NCBI RefSeq assembly: GCF_000768345.1
Contig: NZ_AVPS01000001.1
Span: 310,001-374,000, forward strand
Direction: 5' to 3'
Length of the DNA stretch: 64,000 nucleotides
From: Lysobacter concretionis Ko07 = DSM 16239
GTDB lineage: Bacteria; Pseudomonadota; Gammaproteobacteria; Xanthomonadales; Xanthomonadaceae
A program made the position numbers and the translations under genes. The notes beneath the pieces were generated by a model. That model was given only the letters and a program-made list of their open reading frames with translations. It did no database searches and was not told where the DNA came from. Positions 34,782 through 43,884 of the stretch are shown piece by piece; the stretch's first letter is position 1, and every line of letters begins with the position of its first letter.

Positions 34782-34919
34782 CACAAGTGGGTGCACCAGT
34801 CCGCGCACTGGAACTTCGCCCTCGGCCAAAAGCCCGGTCCCGGTCCGGTGTCGCTGGATCTGGTGTACGTAAGCCGCCCGGATCCGACCGGACAGCGCGG
34901 CATTTTGCCCAATCAATGA
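34782..34919 (+). pseudogene. Orphan effector C-terminal tail (second copy)
   Basis: These 46 in-frame codons encode HKWVHQSAHWNFALGQKPGP and continue to GQRGILPNQ and a stop, nearly the same as the final 45 residues of the effector. The stop overlaps an ATG as ATGA, exactly as at the end of the real effector. There is no proper start codon or ribosome site, so it is a remnant carried along with the third lipoprotein gene. Confidence 0.8.
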
Positions 34920-34930
34920 AGAGGCTTGCG

Positions 34931-35587
34931 ATGAAACGATGGTTTTTGTTGCTGACCGCCCTGTTGCTTGCCGGTTGCGCCATCGGGAGCATGGGTACCA
35001 CCAAGGCGCGATTGCCTTATGACACTTGGCGGCTTGGATTTTCTGCCCCCCCCCTACATGTCAGTTTGGGTAGAAACGGCAGACGTAGAGGATGTGACGG
35101 GGCGCATTTTCCATCGTGCCGGATCCGGAACGGTCTCTATGGGTTACATAGGCGATCCAGTGGAATGGCAAGGCCCCCGAACTTGGGGGGCAGGCAAGTA
35201 TGTCACCGGCGCTGATTTGCCAAAGCGCATCTATGTGCGCTGGCAATCGTTGGTGGAGCCCCAGACCTATCGGGCAATTCTCGAAATCCCGGAGGAAGCC
35301 CGGGAGTTGATGCTGACCAGAACGGAGTCACGCGTTGTTCCGGGAAGTTCTGATTACCGCAAGGCTATTGTGATCGGCCTAGCGCCGGGAGGCATCGTGA
35401 GGGTCAGGGTGACAGGGCCGGTTGGCCAACCCGTAGATGTGCTGTGCCAGCAGGCCGAGGTGGAAGCGAAGGGGCCAGACTTGGGGCAGTACGGGGGCGC
35501 TACGTCACGCTGCCCGCAAAGGCGAAAGCCTACATCGACCAGCATCCGATCCCCTACGACTCCTGGAAGTGCCCAGGCACGCCTTGA
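34931..35587 (+). pseudogene. DUF2931-type lipoprotein, copy 3, with two compensating frameshifts
   Basis: The start (MKRWFLLLTALLLAGCAIGS) and the first 45 residues are intact in one frame. At a run of nine C (about 35047-35055) one base too many moves the family sequence (YMSVWVETADVEDVTGRIF onwards) into another frame. At a run of five G (35493-35497) one base too few restores the first frame, which then encodes GRYVTLPAKAKAYIDQHPIP and the family ending SWKCPGTP. As written, translation stops at 35215. Either the copy is decayed or phase-variable, or both homopolymers are sequencing errors and the true product is a full 218-residue protein. Confidence 0.75.
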
Positions 35588-35602
35588 TTCGGCGCGGACG
35601 CC

Positions 35603-36232
35603 TTACTCCTGCCAGGCTTCATCAAGCGCTTGCCCAGGCACAGCCCCATCGCCGGAGCCCATCTCGCAGACGACTCCGTCCGGGCTGGTCTCCACGAACA
35701 CGCGCTGCTCGAAATCGACCTCCCATGCCGCCACCGCGTTGACCGGTTGGTCGTGGTCCAGCGGCGCCACGGCGGCCAGGGTGGAGTCGGGCTGATCGTT
35801 TCTGAGGCAGTGAAACGCGACGACATGGCCGGGCGGAACTTTGTCGGTCAGTTCGATGGTGTCGACCGGGTGCGTGCTGGCAATCTCGTCGCCCTCGTAC
35901 ACCGAACGGGCCAGCACCAAAGCGGTGGGTATGGAGGATTCGTGCGGTTGGGGTCCGGCCTGGCCGGTGTCGGTCGGGCGGGCTTCCGGCGGGAGTGCTT
36001 CGGCCGCGCCAACTCCCGCCCCGTCAGCGTCCGGCGGAGTATCCGCGTCCGCCGCGTACTCGACATAGGCGATCAGGTCGCACAGGCCCTCATTGCCTTG
36101 GATGTCGGCCGGGAACATGCAGGTGGCCTCCGCCGGTGCAGGCAATGGCTCTGGTGCGCCCGGACAGGCACCTGCCCGACCGGACGGGCTGACGAGGATC
36201 GCGGCGGCAAGCACGACATCAAAGAGGCGCAT
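35603..36232 (-). CDS. Hypothetical secreted protein
   Basis: The 209-residue product has a signal peptide (MRLFDVVLAAAILVSPSGRA) and a mature part with several Cys (CPGAPEP, CMFPADIQGNEGLCD) suggesting disulfides, a long acidic Ala/Asp/Pro-rich linker of about 60 residues, and a C-terminal domain with PPGHVVAFHCLRND and DFEQRVFVETSPDGVVCEMG. I do not recognise the family. It is convergent with the immunity array, 15 bases after its end, and the base composition is similar to core genes. It might be the right border of the accessory block. Confidence 0.55.
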   Translation of the reverse strand: MRLFDVVLAAAILVSPSGRAGACPGAPEPLPAPAEATCMFPADIQGNEGLCDLIAYVEYAADADTPPDADGAGVGAAEALPPEARPTDTGQAGPQPHESSIPTALVLARSVYEGDEIASTHPVDTIELTDKVPPGHVVAFHCLRNDQPDSTLAAVAPLDHDQPVNAVAAWEVDFEQRVFVETSPDGVVCEMGSGDGAVPGQALDEAWQE

Positions 36233-36340
36233 ACGCAGACCCGGAGAGAGGATGCGCCGAGCATTGCCCGTTGTGCGCGCAAAAGTAAACCGGAGTGGCG
36301 GAAATCCATCCGGTACAACTGCGACTCCGGATCGACGGCC

Positions 36341-37237
36341 TCAGATCTCCCGCGCCACCGGCATCGTGCGGGCCTTGCGCAGCGCACGCAGGGCCACACC
36401 GAGCACGCCGCCCAGCACCATCGCGCCGCCGAGGAACAGCCGCGGGCCCGGCCGGTCGCCCCAGAAGAGCATGCCCAGCGCCACCGCGAACACGGGCACC
36501 AGCAGCAGCCACGGCGTCACCTGGGCGACCGGGTAGCGCTGCATCAGCACGTAATACAGGCCGTGGCCGAGCAGCGAGGAGATGAACGCCGCGTAGGCCA
36601 CGCCGACCCAGCCGACCCAGCTCACCGATGCCAGCGCGACAATGCCGCCCGGCTCGAACGCCATGCTGATTGCCAGCAGCGGCAGCACCGAAAACACCGC
36701 CATCCAGCCCTGCATGCTGAAAGGGTCCAGGCCGTGCAGGCCCTTCATCAGCACGGTGCCGATGGCCATGAACAGTGCCGACACCAGCATCAGCACCACC
36801 GCCTGCCAGTTGTCCATCACCGACGGGTCCAGTCCCAGTACCAGCACGCCGCTGAAACTGATCGCGATGGCCAGCCCGGTGCGCCACGCGAACCGCTCGC
36901 CCAGCACCAGCCAGGCCAGCACCGCGGTCATCGGGATGTAGCTCTGCATCACGATCGCCGGTGACGACAGGTCGCCGGCCAGTTTCAGCGAGGCGAAACT
37001 GAGCCCGAAGTGCAGCACGCCCACGCAGAGGCAGACCGCGACCAGCCGCGGCCATTGCCCTGCCGACGGCCGCTTCATCCAGAACAGCAGGGGCAGCCCG
37101 AGCGCCACGAAACGCAGTGCGGTGAACAGGAACGGCGGGATCTCGCGCAGGGCGAATGCCGATGACAGGAAGTTGCCCGCCCAGGCCGTGCAGATCAGCA
37201 GTACAAGGAAAATATCGCGCGGAGACATCGGCAGCAT
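36341..37237 (-). CDS. EamA/DMT-family transporter
   Basis: The 298-residue inner-membrane protein has ten hydrophobic helices in two EamA repeats; the first begins with FLVLLICTAWAGNFLSSAFA and the second with VLMLVSALFMAIGTVLMKGL. The drug/metabolite superfamily exports amino acids, nucleosides or other small molecules; the substrate cannot be told from sequence. ATG 37237 (MLPMSPRD) or 37228 (MSPRD) are both possible. It stands as a single gene. Confidence 0.8.
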   Translation of the reverse strand: MLPMSPRDIFLVLLICTAWAGNFLSSAFALREIPPFLFTALRFVALGLPLLFWMKRPSAGQWPRLVAVCLCVGVLHFGLSFASLKLAGDLSSPAIVMQSYIPMTAVLAWLVLGERFAWRTGLAIAISFSGVLVLGLDPSVMDNWQAVVLMLVSALFMAIGTVLMKGLHGLDPFSMQGWMAVFSVLPLLAISMAFEPGGIVALASVSWVGWVGVAYAAFISSLLGHGLYYVLMQRYPVAQVTPWLLLVPVFAVALGMLFWGDRPGPRLFLGGAMVLGGVLGVALRALRKARTMPVAREI

Positions 37238-37412
37238 CCGGTGGGTGGGTCCGCAGATGCGGGCAACAAGTCAGTCCGCCGCCGCGGGCAGGAGACATCG
37301 ACAGACGATGGAGGCGGGTGCCTCCGTCGAGGGGCGCATCAGGAAGCCGGGCGGGAAAGGCCGGCCCGTGTGACGGGTGCCGGTGCGATGGACCGCGTTA
37401 CCGCCCGGGCGC

Positions 37413-37889
37413 TCAATACGACCAGCCCAGCCTGCGATAGAGCTTCACCAGCACCCACGCCGGCCCGATCAGCAGGTAGGTCAGGTCGGTCAGGAAGCTG
37501 GGTTTGCGGCCTTCGTACTTGTGGCCGATGAACTGGCCGATCCAGGCCACCACGAACACGCCGGCCCCCGCCCACAACAACGACACCACACCGAAGCTGT
37601 CGAAGATCCAGCGGCAGAGCAGGGCCATCAACACGAACATCGCCAGCATGCCCAGCCCGAGCCGGCGCGACTGGCGGTAATAGAACAGCGTCGCGGCGAA
37701 GATCGCCAGCGCGGCCCAGAACCCGGGCCGGAACAGGGTGCCGGGCGCGGGAATGCACCACAGCAGCGCGACCACGCTCCACGCGATCGCGGGCACGCAG
37801 ACCACATGGATCCACTGGTTGACCGCGTTGCGGTGATCGCCGGAATAGCTCGCGAACCAGCGGTCGATCGGGCGTTCGGCCAAGGCCAT
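37413..37889 (-). CDS. DUF962 / Mpo1-like membrane protein
   Basis: The 158-residue protein has four hydrophobic segments and the DUF962 pattern: RWFASYSGDHRNAVNQWIHV near the N-terminus with the conserved His and Asn, then WIGQFIGHKYEGRKPSFLTD. The yeast homologue Mpo1 is an Fe(II)-dependent dioxygenase that oxidises 2-hydroxy fatty acids; bacterial roles are not established. ATG 37889 has GGGGAGA about 6 bases upstream, so the longer frame into the repeat region is not needed. Confidence 0.8.
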   Translation of the reverse strand: MALAERPIDRWFASYSGDHRNAVNQWIHVVCVPAIAWSVVALLWCIPAPGTLFRPGFWAALAIFAATLFYYRQSRRLGLGMLAMFVLMALLCRWIFDSFGVVSLLWAGAGVFVVAWIGQFIGHKYEGRKPSFLTDLTYLLIGPAWVLVKLYRRLGWSY

Positions 37890-37910
37890 GACGGTTCTCC
37901 CCATGGGGCA

Positions 37911-37985
37911 TGTAGGAGCGACGTGAGTCGCGACCTGTACATCGTACCCAGCGTTCGGTTGGTCGCGACTCTTGCCGCTCCTGCA
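37911..37985. repeat. GTAGGAGCGAC-type palindromic repeat pair
   Basis: A forward copy (37911-37935, containing GAGCGACGTGAGTCGCGA) is followed after 25 bases by an inverted, slightly diverged copy (37961-37985). Each arm can also fold on itself (GCGAC-GTGA-GTCGC). It lies between purC and the DUF962 gene. Confidence 0.75.
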
Positions 37986-38015
37986 CGAAGCAGGCTTGGC
38001 CGCGACCACGCCTGG

Positions 38016-38957
38016 TCAGTCGACGCTGATCCCCGCCAGCTTCTGCAGCGCGTCCGCGTACCGCGCGCGGGTGCGATCGATGACTCCGGTCGGCAGCTTC
38101 GGCCCCGGTGGGGTCTTGTCCCAGTCCAGCGTTTCCAGGTAGTCGCGCACGATCTGCTTGTCGTAGCTCGGCGGGCTGGTGCCGACGCGGTACTCGTCGG
38201 CGGGCCAGTAGCGCGAGGAGTCCGGCGTCAGCATCTCGTCCATCACGTACAGATGGCCGTCCGCGTCGGTGCCGAATTCGAACTTGGTGTCGGCCAGCAG
38301 GATGCCGCGCCCGGCCGCGTAGTCGGCCGCGAACTCATACAGCCGCAAGGTCGCATCGCGCACCGCCTCGGCCAGTTCGGCGCCGCACAGGCGCACCGCG
38401 GTGTCGAAGTCGATGTTCTCGTCGTGCGCGCCCACCGCCGCCTTGGTCGACGGCGTGAAAATTGGCTTGGCGAGCTTCTCGGCCTGGCGCAGGCCGTCGG
38501 GCAATTCGATGCCACTGATGCGGCCGGTGCGCTGGTAGTCCTTCCAGCCGCTGCCGATCACGTAACCGCGGGCGATGCACTCGATCGGCACCGGCTTCAG
38601 GCGTTTGGCGACCACCGAACGGCGCGTGTACAGCGACGCATCGACACCATCGGGCAATACCGACGCCACATCGATGCCGGTCAGGTGGTTGCGCACGATG
38701 TGCTCGGTCTTGCCGAACCAGAAGTTGCTGATCTGGCACAGCATCTCGCCCTTGCCCGGAATCGGGTCGGGCAGCACCACGTCGAACGCGCTGAGGCGGT
38801 CGGTGGCGACCATCAGCAGATAATCGCCCGGCGGCGTGTCGGCCGGCAGGCGCTCGGCCGGCAGGTCGAACACGTCGCGGACCTTGCCGCGATGGCGCAA
38901 CGGCAGGTCGGGCAGATCGGATTCGGAAAGCGATCGTCGCAGCAGTGTCGTGGACAA
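38016..38957 (-). CDS. purC: Phosphoribosylaminoimidazole-succinocarboxamide synthase
   Basis: PurC joins aspartate to CAIR in purine synthesis, using ATP. The product has [14 protein letters not shown] at the N-terminus (nucleotide loop), [40 protein letters not shown] and [20 protein letters not shown]. It is the roughly 300-residue form rather than the short 237-residue Escherichia coli form. I place the start at TTG 38957 (313 residues, [20 protein letters not shown]) with GAGGGG upstream; the ATG at 39008 adds 17 residues without family resemblance. Confidence 0.9.
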   Translation of the reverse strand: MSTTLLRRSLSESDLPDLPLRHRGKVRDVFDLPAERLPADTPPGDYLLMVATDRLSAFDVVLPDPIPGKGEMLCQISNFWFGKTEHIVRNHLTGIDVASVLPDGVDASLYTRRSVVAKRLKPVPIECIARGYVIGSGWKDYQRTGRISGIELPDGLRQAEKLAKPIFTPSTKAAVGAHDENIDFDTAVRLCGAELAEAVRDATLRLYEFAADYAAGRGILLADTKFEFGTDADGHLYVMDEMLTPDSSRYWPADEYRVGTSPPSYDKQIVRDYLETLDWDKTPPGPKLPTGVIDRTRARYADALQKLAGISVD

Positions 38958-39112
38958 ATGGAGCCCCTCGGTGGTGCACGCAGCATTGGAGAACCTGCCG
39001 CGGGACACCGCTGGCTTCGCGCATGGCGCGCGACAGGGCCGACCAGTGTACGCCGGCTTGCGGTCGCGTGCAGGTACACTGACGACCCATTCCAGATGGC
39101 TGTCGGGGCTCG

Positions 39113-39448
39113 ATGAAACGCTGGTACGGAAAACTGCTCGGGCTGTTCGCCGGGGCCGCGCTGATGCGCTTCAACCCCCTGCTCGGCGGGCTGATCGGCC
39201 TGCTGATCGGGCACGCGTTCGACATCGACTGGTTCCGTCTGCGCCGTGACGACCCCTACGCCGTGCTCGGCGTCACCACGGATGCCAGCGACGCAGACAT
39301 CGAGCGCGCCTACCGCCGGCTGATCTCCCAGTACCACCCCGACCGCCTCGATGGTGCCGCCGCCGAGTTGCGCCGCCAGGCCGAGGCCCGGGCGCGCGAG
39401 ATCAACGGCGCGTACGACCGCATCAAGACCCTGCGCAAACGCAGCTGA
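39113..39448 (+). CDS. Membrane-anchored J-domain protein
   Basis: The 111-residue protein has an N-terminal glycine-zipper-like membrane segment ([20 protein letters not shown] then [10 protein letters not shown]) that resembles the start of DjlA, followed directly by a J domain ([20 protein letters not shown] and SQYHPDRL with the HPD motif). The central TerB-like domain of DjlA, about 120 residues, is absent. It probably recruits DnaK to the inner membrane. A TACACT box at 39075-39080 is a likely -10. It is divergent from purC. Confidence 0.8.
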   Translation: MKRWYGKLLGLFAGAALMRFNPLLGGLIGLLIGHAFDIDWFRLRRDDPYAVLGVTTDASDADIERAYRRLISQYHPDRLDGAAAELRRQAEARAREINGAYDRIKTLRKRS

Positions 39449-39472
39449 CCCGCCACCGAGGCACCGACCGCC

Positions 39473-40147
39473 ATGCAACCGACCGTCATCTCGCCGTCCA
39501 TCCTGTCCGCCGACTTCGCCCGTCTGGGCGAGGAAGTCGACAACGTCCTCAAGGCCGGTGCCGACTGGGTGCATTTCGACGTGATGGACAACCATTACGT
39601 GCCCAACCTGACGATCGGCCCGATGGTCTGCGAGGCGCTGCGCAAGCACGGCGTGACCGCGCCGATCGACGTGCACCTGATGGTCGAGCCGGTCGATCGG
39701 CTGATCCCGGATTTCGCCAGCGCCGGCGCCACGCTGATCAGTTTCCACCCCGAGGCCAGCCGCCACGTGCATCGGACAATCCAGCTGATCAAGTCGCACG
39801 GCTGCCAGGCCGGCGTGGTGCTGAATCCGGCAACCTCGCTGGACGTGCTGGACTGGGTGCTCGACGACCTCGACATGGTGCTGCTGATGTCGGTCAATCC
39901 CGGTTTCGGCGGCCAGTCGTTCATTCCCTCCACCTTGCAGAAGCTGCGCCAGGTGCGCGAGCGGATCGATGCCAGCGGCCGCGCGGTCCGGCTCGAGGTC
40001 GACGGCGGGGTCAAGCCCGACAACATCGCCGACATCGCCGCGGCCGGTGCCGATACCTTCGTGGCCGGTTCGGCGATCTTCAACGCGCCCGACTACGCCG
40101 ACGTGATCGGCCGGATGAAGGCCGCGGTGGCTGGCGTGCGCGGCTGA
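39473..40147 (+). CDS. rpe: Ribulose-phosphate 3-epimerase
   Basis: Rpe interconverts ribulose 5-phosphate and xylulose 5-phosphate in the pentose phosphate pathway. The 224-residue TIM barrel has [59 protein letters not shown] and [10 protein letters not shown], which carry the metal ligands and catalytic Asp residues. It follows the J-domain gene by 24 bases. In many proteobacteria rpe lies near trp genes, as here. Confidence 0.94.
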   Translation: MQPTVISPSILSADFARLGEEVDNVLKAGADWVHFDVMDNHYVPNLTIGPMVCEALRKHGVTAPIDVHLMVEPVDRLIPDFASAGATLISFHPEASRHVHRTIQLIKSHGCQAGVVLNPATSLDVLDWVLDDLDMVLLMSVNPGFGGQSFIPSTLQKLRQVRERIDASGRAVRLEVDGGVKPDNIADIAAAGADTFVAGSAIFNAPDYADVIGRMKAAVAGVRG

Positions 40148-40362
40148 GGCGGTCAACGGAGACCGGTGCTGCTTGCTCCGATCTCCAGCAATGATTGGAG
40201 GCAATCCCGCCTCCGTCGGTCGTCCCTGCCATGGCGTTTGATCTTCCTGTGCAGCGATGACCGCCGGATGACAGCGCCAGGTGCCTGTCCGGGCCTGGCA
40301 TTTGTCCGGGGAGAAGCGGAAAACCGCGCCGGTTTTCACGAACGCGCTGCTAGCCTCGCGGC

Positions 40363-41409
40363 ATGAGCGCACCCGAATCCTCCCCGCACGAGCCGCGCTG
40401 GCGGCTGATCCTCAACGGCAAGTCCGGCGACGACGCCTCCTTGCGCGACGCGGTGGGCGCAATGCGCGCCCATGGCGTCGAGCTGGGCGTGCGGGTCACC
40501 TGGGAAGCCGGGGACGCGGCGCGCTACGTGGCCGAGGCGATCGCCGACGGCGTCGATACGGTGATTGCCGCCGGCGGCGACGGCACCCTCAGCGAGGTCG
40601 CCGGTGCGCTGGCCGATCGCGACGAGGACGCCGACAGCTTGCCCAGCCTGGGGCTGGTGCCGCTGGGCACCGCCAACGATTTCGCCACCACCGCGGGCAT
40701 CCCCGCGGCGCCCGATGCCGCGCTGGAACTGGTGCGCCTCAGCCGGGCCCAGGCCATCGATCTGCTGCGGATCGACAGCGGCGACCCGGTCGACGGCCTG
40801 ATCCATTGGTGCGCCAACCTCGCCAGCGGTGGCTTCGGTACCCAGGTCACGGTGGAAACCGACGAGGGCATGAAGAAGGTGCTCGGCGGCCTGGCCTATC
40901 TGATCACCGGGATCGCCAGCCTCGGCCAGGTCGAGCCGGTGCCTGCGCGCATCCGCGGCGCGGCGCTCAACGGCGAGCGTTTCCAGTGGGAGGCCGGCTT
41001 CATCGCGCTGGGCATCGGCAATGGCCGTCAGGCCGGTGGCGGTCAAATGCTGTGCCCGGACGCGGTGATCGATGACGGCCTGCTCGACCTCACCGTCGTG
41101 CCGGAGCTGGAAGGAACGGTCGGCCGCACGGTGGCTGCGTTGTTGACCGAAGGCCGGCACGGTGCGCTGGCCCGCGTGGCCGAACGCCGGCAACTGGCCT
41201 GGGTCGATATCGACGCGCCCGCCGGGTTTGTCCTCAGCCTGGATGGCGAGCCGGTCGAATCGGACCGCTTCCGCATCGTCTGCGTGGCCGGCCGGATCCG
41301 CATGCACCTGCCGCCGGGCTGTCCGTTGTTGCGTCCGCCGGGCAATCCGCTGCCGGTGGCCGAAGGCGACGGGGAGCCGGAACCGTCGCCGTCGCTGGTG
41401 CCGGCGTGA
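40363..41409 (+). CDS. YegS-like lipid kinase
   Basis: The 348-residue protein is a diacylglycerol-kinase-type lipid kinase: the nucleotide motif [17 protein letters not shown] and [17 protein letters not shown] are characteristic, and the C-terminal half ends with [15 protein letters not shown]. It phosphorylates a lipid such as phosphatidylglycerol or diacylglycerol. YegS-like kinases need Mg2+. A TAGCCT box 11 bases before the ATG is a weak -10. The 215 bases upstream show nothing else. Confidence 0.82.
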   Translation: MSAPESSPHEPRWRLILNGKSGDDASLRDAVGAMRAHGVELGVRVTWEAGDAARYVAEAIADGVDTVIAAGGDGTLSEVAGALADRDEDADSLPSLGLVPLGTANDFATTAGIPAAPDAALELVRLSRAQAIDLLRIDSGDPVDGLIHWCANLASGGFGTQVTVETDEGMKKVLGGLAYLITGIASLGQVEPVPARIRGAALNGERFQWEAGFIALGIGNGRQAGGGQMLCPDAVIDDGLLDLTVVPELEGTVGRTVAALLTEGRHGALARVAERRQLAWVDIDAPAGFVLSLDGEPVESDRFRIVCVAGRIRMHLPPGCPLLRPPGNPLPVAEGDGEPEPSPSLVPA

Positions 41410-41468
41410 GGGTCTCCGGCCCCGACGAAGCCATCGCACCGGCGCGGCGAACCGGCTAAAGTGTCGCG

Positions 41469-41630
41469 ATGACTTCCAGGGCGAATCCGCATTCCTGCAG
41501 TGCCGACACCGGTTGGCGATGGTGGCTTGCCGCCGTCGTCCCCGCCTCGTCGCACTCCAAGGAAATGCCGCATGTCCACGCCCGACACCGACAACCCGCA
41601 GTACCGCAAATTCCAGCAGCAGGCCGCTGA
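41469..41630 (+). CDS. Putative Trp-rich leader peptide of trpE (trpL-like)
   Basis: An ATG 6 bases after a TAAAGT box (41457-41462) opens a 53-codon frame with three Trp codons in four positions (codons 16, 18, 19: GWRWW), unusual in any protein. The frame differs from trpE and runs 59 bases past the trpE start at 41572, ending TGA at 41628-41630. The Trp codons lie in the 5' arm of a hairpin (41517-41538). This is the layout expected of ribosome-mediated control of the trp genes by Trp-tRNA supply. No T-run terminator follows, so control might act on trpE translation. It is a prediction. Confidence 0.5.
   Translation: MTSRANPHSCSADTGWRWWLAAVVPASSHSKEMPHVHARHRQPAVPQIPAAGR
41517..41538 (+). 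promoter_or_regulatory. Hairpin holding the leader Trp codons
   Basis: RNA stem CGAUGGUGG with CCGCCGUCG (nine pairs including two G-U) closed by a CUUG tetraloop. It covers two tandem UGG codons and ends 33 bases before the trpE ATG. A ribosome stalled at the Trp codons would open it. Confidence 0.45.
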
Positions 41631-43098
41631 AGGCCACACCCGCATCCCGGTGGTGCGCGAGGTGTTCTCCGACCTCGACACCCCGCTGTCGGTCTACCTG
41701 AAACTCGCCGACGGCCCGCACACCTACCTGTTCGAATCGGTCGAGGGCGGCGAGCGTTTCGGCCGTTATTCGATCATCGGCCTGCCGGCCACCCGCGTGT
41801 ACGCCTTCGCCGGCCACACCCTGTATGTCACCGAGCACGGCGAGCTGGTCGAGGCGCGCGAGGTCGCCGATCCGTTCGCCGAGGTCGAGCGCCTTCGCAC
41901 GCAGTATTCGGTGCCGAAGATCGACGGCCTGCCCGGCTTCACGGGCGGCCTGGTCGGCTGGTTCGGATTCGAGTGCATCCAATACATCGAGCCGCGCCTG
42001 GCCGCGCCGGGCCCGGATGGCGAGCCCAAGCCCGACGAGCTGGGCACCCCCGACATCCTGCTGATGCTGAGTGAGGAAGTGGCGGTGTTCGACAATCTCA
42101 AGGGCCGGCTGTACCTGATCGTCCACGCCGACCCGGCCGAGCCGCAGGCCTGGGCGCGCGCGAACCGGCGTCTCGACCAGCTGGTGCACCGGCTGCGCAG
42201 CAGCGGTACGACGTATCCGGAAACGCTCGACCCGGCCGGCCTGGACGAGGCGGATTTCGTCTCCGGTTTCACCCGAGAAGGCTTCATCAACGCGGTCGAG
42301 AAGTCGAAGGAGTACATCCGCGGCGGCGACATCTTCCAGGTCGTGTTGAGCCAGCGCCTGAGCGTGCCGTTCAAGGCCCGCCCGGTGGATGTCTACCGCG
42401 CCCTGCGCGCGCTGAATCCATCGCCGTACATGTACTTCCTGGATGTCGGCGAGATGCAGGTGGTCGGCTCCTCGCCGGAGATCCTGGCACGCCTGCAGTA
42501 CGACGCGGCCGGGCAGGGCACGGTCACGGTGCGTCCGATCGCCGGCACCCGCCCACGCGGTGCGACGCCGGCCGAGGACGACGCGCTGGAAGCCGAGCTG
42601 CTGGCCGACCCGAAGGAACGCGCCGAGCACCTGATGCTGATCGACCTGGGCCGCAACGATGTCGGCAGGATCAGCCAGCCGGGCACGGTCGAAGTCGGCG
42701 AGCAGTTCGTGATCGAGCGCTACAGCCACGTCATGCACATCGTCAGCGAGGTCACCGGCCGCCTGAAACCGGGCCTGAGCTACGCCGACGTGCTGCGCGC
42801 GACGTTCCCGGCCGGCACCGTGTCAGGTGCGCCGAAGATCCGCGCACTGGAAGTGATCCGCGAGCTGGAGCCGATCAAGCGCAATGTCTATGCCGGCTCG
42901 ATTGGCTACCTGGGCTGGCACGGCGATGCCGACACCGCGATCGCGATCCGCACCGCGGTGATCCAGGACGGCCGCCTGCACGTGCAGGCCGGCGCCGGCA
43001 TCGTGCACGACTCCGACCCGGTCAAGGAATGGGAAGAAACCATGAGCAAGGGACGCGCGCTGTTCCGCGCGGTCGCCGAAGCGGCGCGGGGGCTTTGA
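41572..43098 (+). CDS. trpE: Anthranilate synthase component I
   Basis: TrpE makes anthranilate from chorismate with ammonia from TrpG. The 508-residue protein has the feedback-site region [17 protein letters not shown]-like (here [20 protein letters not shown]), the chorismate-binding core [69 protein letters not shown] and [19 protein letters not shown]. It ends one base before trpG. ATG 41572 is the family start; upstream ATG 41565 is out of frame. Confidence 0.95.
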   Translation: MSTPDTDNPQYRKFQQQAAEGHTRIPVVREVFSDLDTPLSVYLKLADGPHTYLFESVEGGERFGRYSIIGLPATRVYAFAGHTLYVTEHGELVEAREVADPFAEVERLRTQYSVPKIDGLPGFTGGLVGWFGFECIQYIEPRLAAPGPDGEPKPDELGTPDILLMLSEEVAVFDNLKGRLYLIVHADPAEPQAWARANRRLDQLVHRLRSSGTTYPETLDPAGLDEADFVSGFTREGFINAVEKSKEYIRGGDIFQVVLSQRLSVPFKARPVDVYRALRALNPSPYMYFLDVGEMQVVGSSPEILARLQYDAAGQGTVTVRPIAGTRPRGATPAEDDALEAELLADPKERAEHLMLIDLGRNDVGRISQPGTVEVGEQFVIERYSHVMHIVSEVTGRLKPGLSYADVLRATFPAGTVSGAPKIRALEVIRELEPIKRNVYAGSIGYLGWHGDADTAIAIRTAVIQDGRLHVQAGAGIVHDSDPVKEWEETMSKGRALFRAVAEAARGL

Positions 43099-43099
43099 C

Positions 43100-43678
43100 A
43101 TGCTGCTGATGATCGACAACTACGACAGCTTCACCTGGAACCTCGTGCAGTACCTGCAGGTGCTCGGGGCCGAAGTGAAGGTGGTCCGCAACGACGAGCT
43201 GTCGCTGCCGCAGATCGAGGCGCTGGCGCCGGAGCGGATCGTGATCTCGCCCGGGCCGTGCACGCCGAACGAGGCCGGCGTCTCGCTCGAGGTGATCCGG
43301 CACCTGGGCGCACGGATCCCACTGCTGGGCGTCTGCCTGGGCCACCAGGCCATCGGCCAGGCCTACGGCGGCGACGTCGTGCGGGCGAAAACGATCATGC
43401 ACGGCAAGACCTCGCGCATCCGCCACCAGGGCCGGGGCGTGTTCGCCGGCCTGCCGGATGCCTATGAAGCCACGCGTTACCACTCGCTGGTGGTGGCGCG
43501 CGAGACCCTGCCCGGGTGTCTGGAGATGACCGCCTGGACCGACACCGAGGACAGCGCCTTCGACGAGATCATGGGCCTGCGCCACCGCGAACACCCGGTC
43601 GAAGGCGTGCAGTTCCATCCCGAATCGATCCTGACCGAACACGGCCACGCGCTGCTGAAGAATTTCCTGGAGCGTTGA
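43100..43678 (+). CDS. trpG: Anthranilate synthase component II (glutamine amidotransferase)
   Basis: TrpG releases ammonia from glutamine for TrpE. The 192-residue class I amidotransferase has [30 protein letters not shown], the catalytic Cys in [17 protein letters not shown], and GVQFHPESI with the catalytic His and Glu. It starts one base after trpE, so translation is coupled. A 206-base gap with palindromic repeats separates it from trpD. Confidence 0.95.
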   Translation: MLLMIDNYDSFTWNLVQYLQVLGAEVKVVRNDELSLPQIEALAPERIVISPGPCTPNEAGVSLEVIRHLGARIPLLGVCLGHQAIGQAYGGDVVRAKTIMHGKTSRIRHQGRGVFAGLPDAYEATRYHSLVVARETLPGCLEMTAWTDTEDSAFDEIMGLRHREHPVEGVQFHPESILTEHGHALLKNFLER

Positions 43679-43711
43679 GAAAGGGCCCCGATATTCCACC
43701 GGCAGCTCCGA

Positions 43712-43815
43712 TGTAGGAGCGACGTGAGTCGCGACCCACTGAACCATCCGCTGCGGCCATGACGGGATGTACAGGTCGCCACTCACCGGTGGAGGCATGC
43801 CTCCACCACTCCTAC
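43712..43815. repeat. Palindromic repeats between trpG and trpD
   Basis: A copy of the GTAGGAGCGAC-type repeat (43712-43736) is followed by the perfect 20-base palindrome GGTGGAGGCATGCCTCCACC (43788-43807) and a CTCCTACGAC end that resembles a decayed inverted arm. Together they break the otherwise compact trp operon and may form strong hairpins in its mRNA. Confidence 0.65.
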
Positions 43816-43884
43816 GACCGCAGGAAGTCCAGTCGGACGACCGCAGCAAGTCCCCGTGGGGACATAAACCCGAGACAAACAAAA

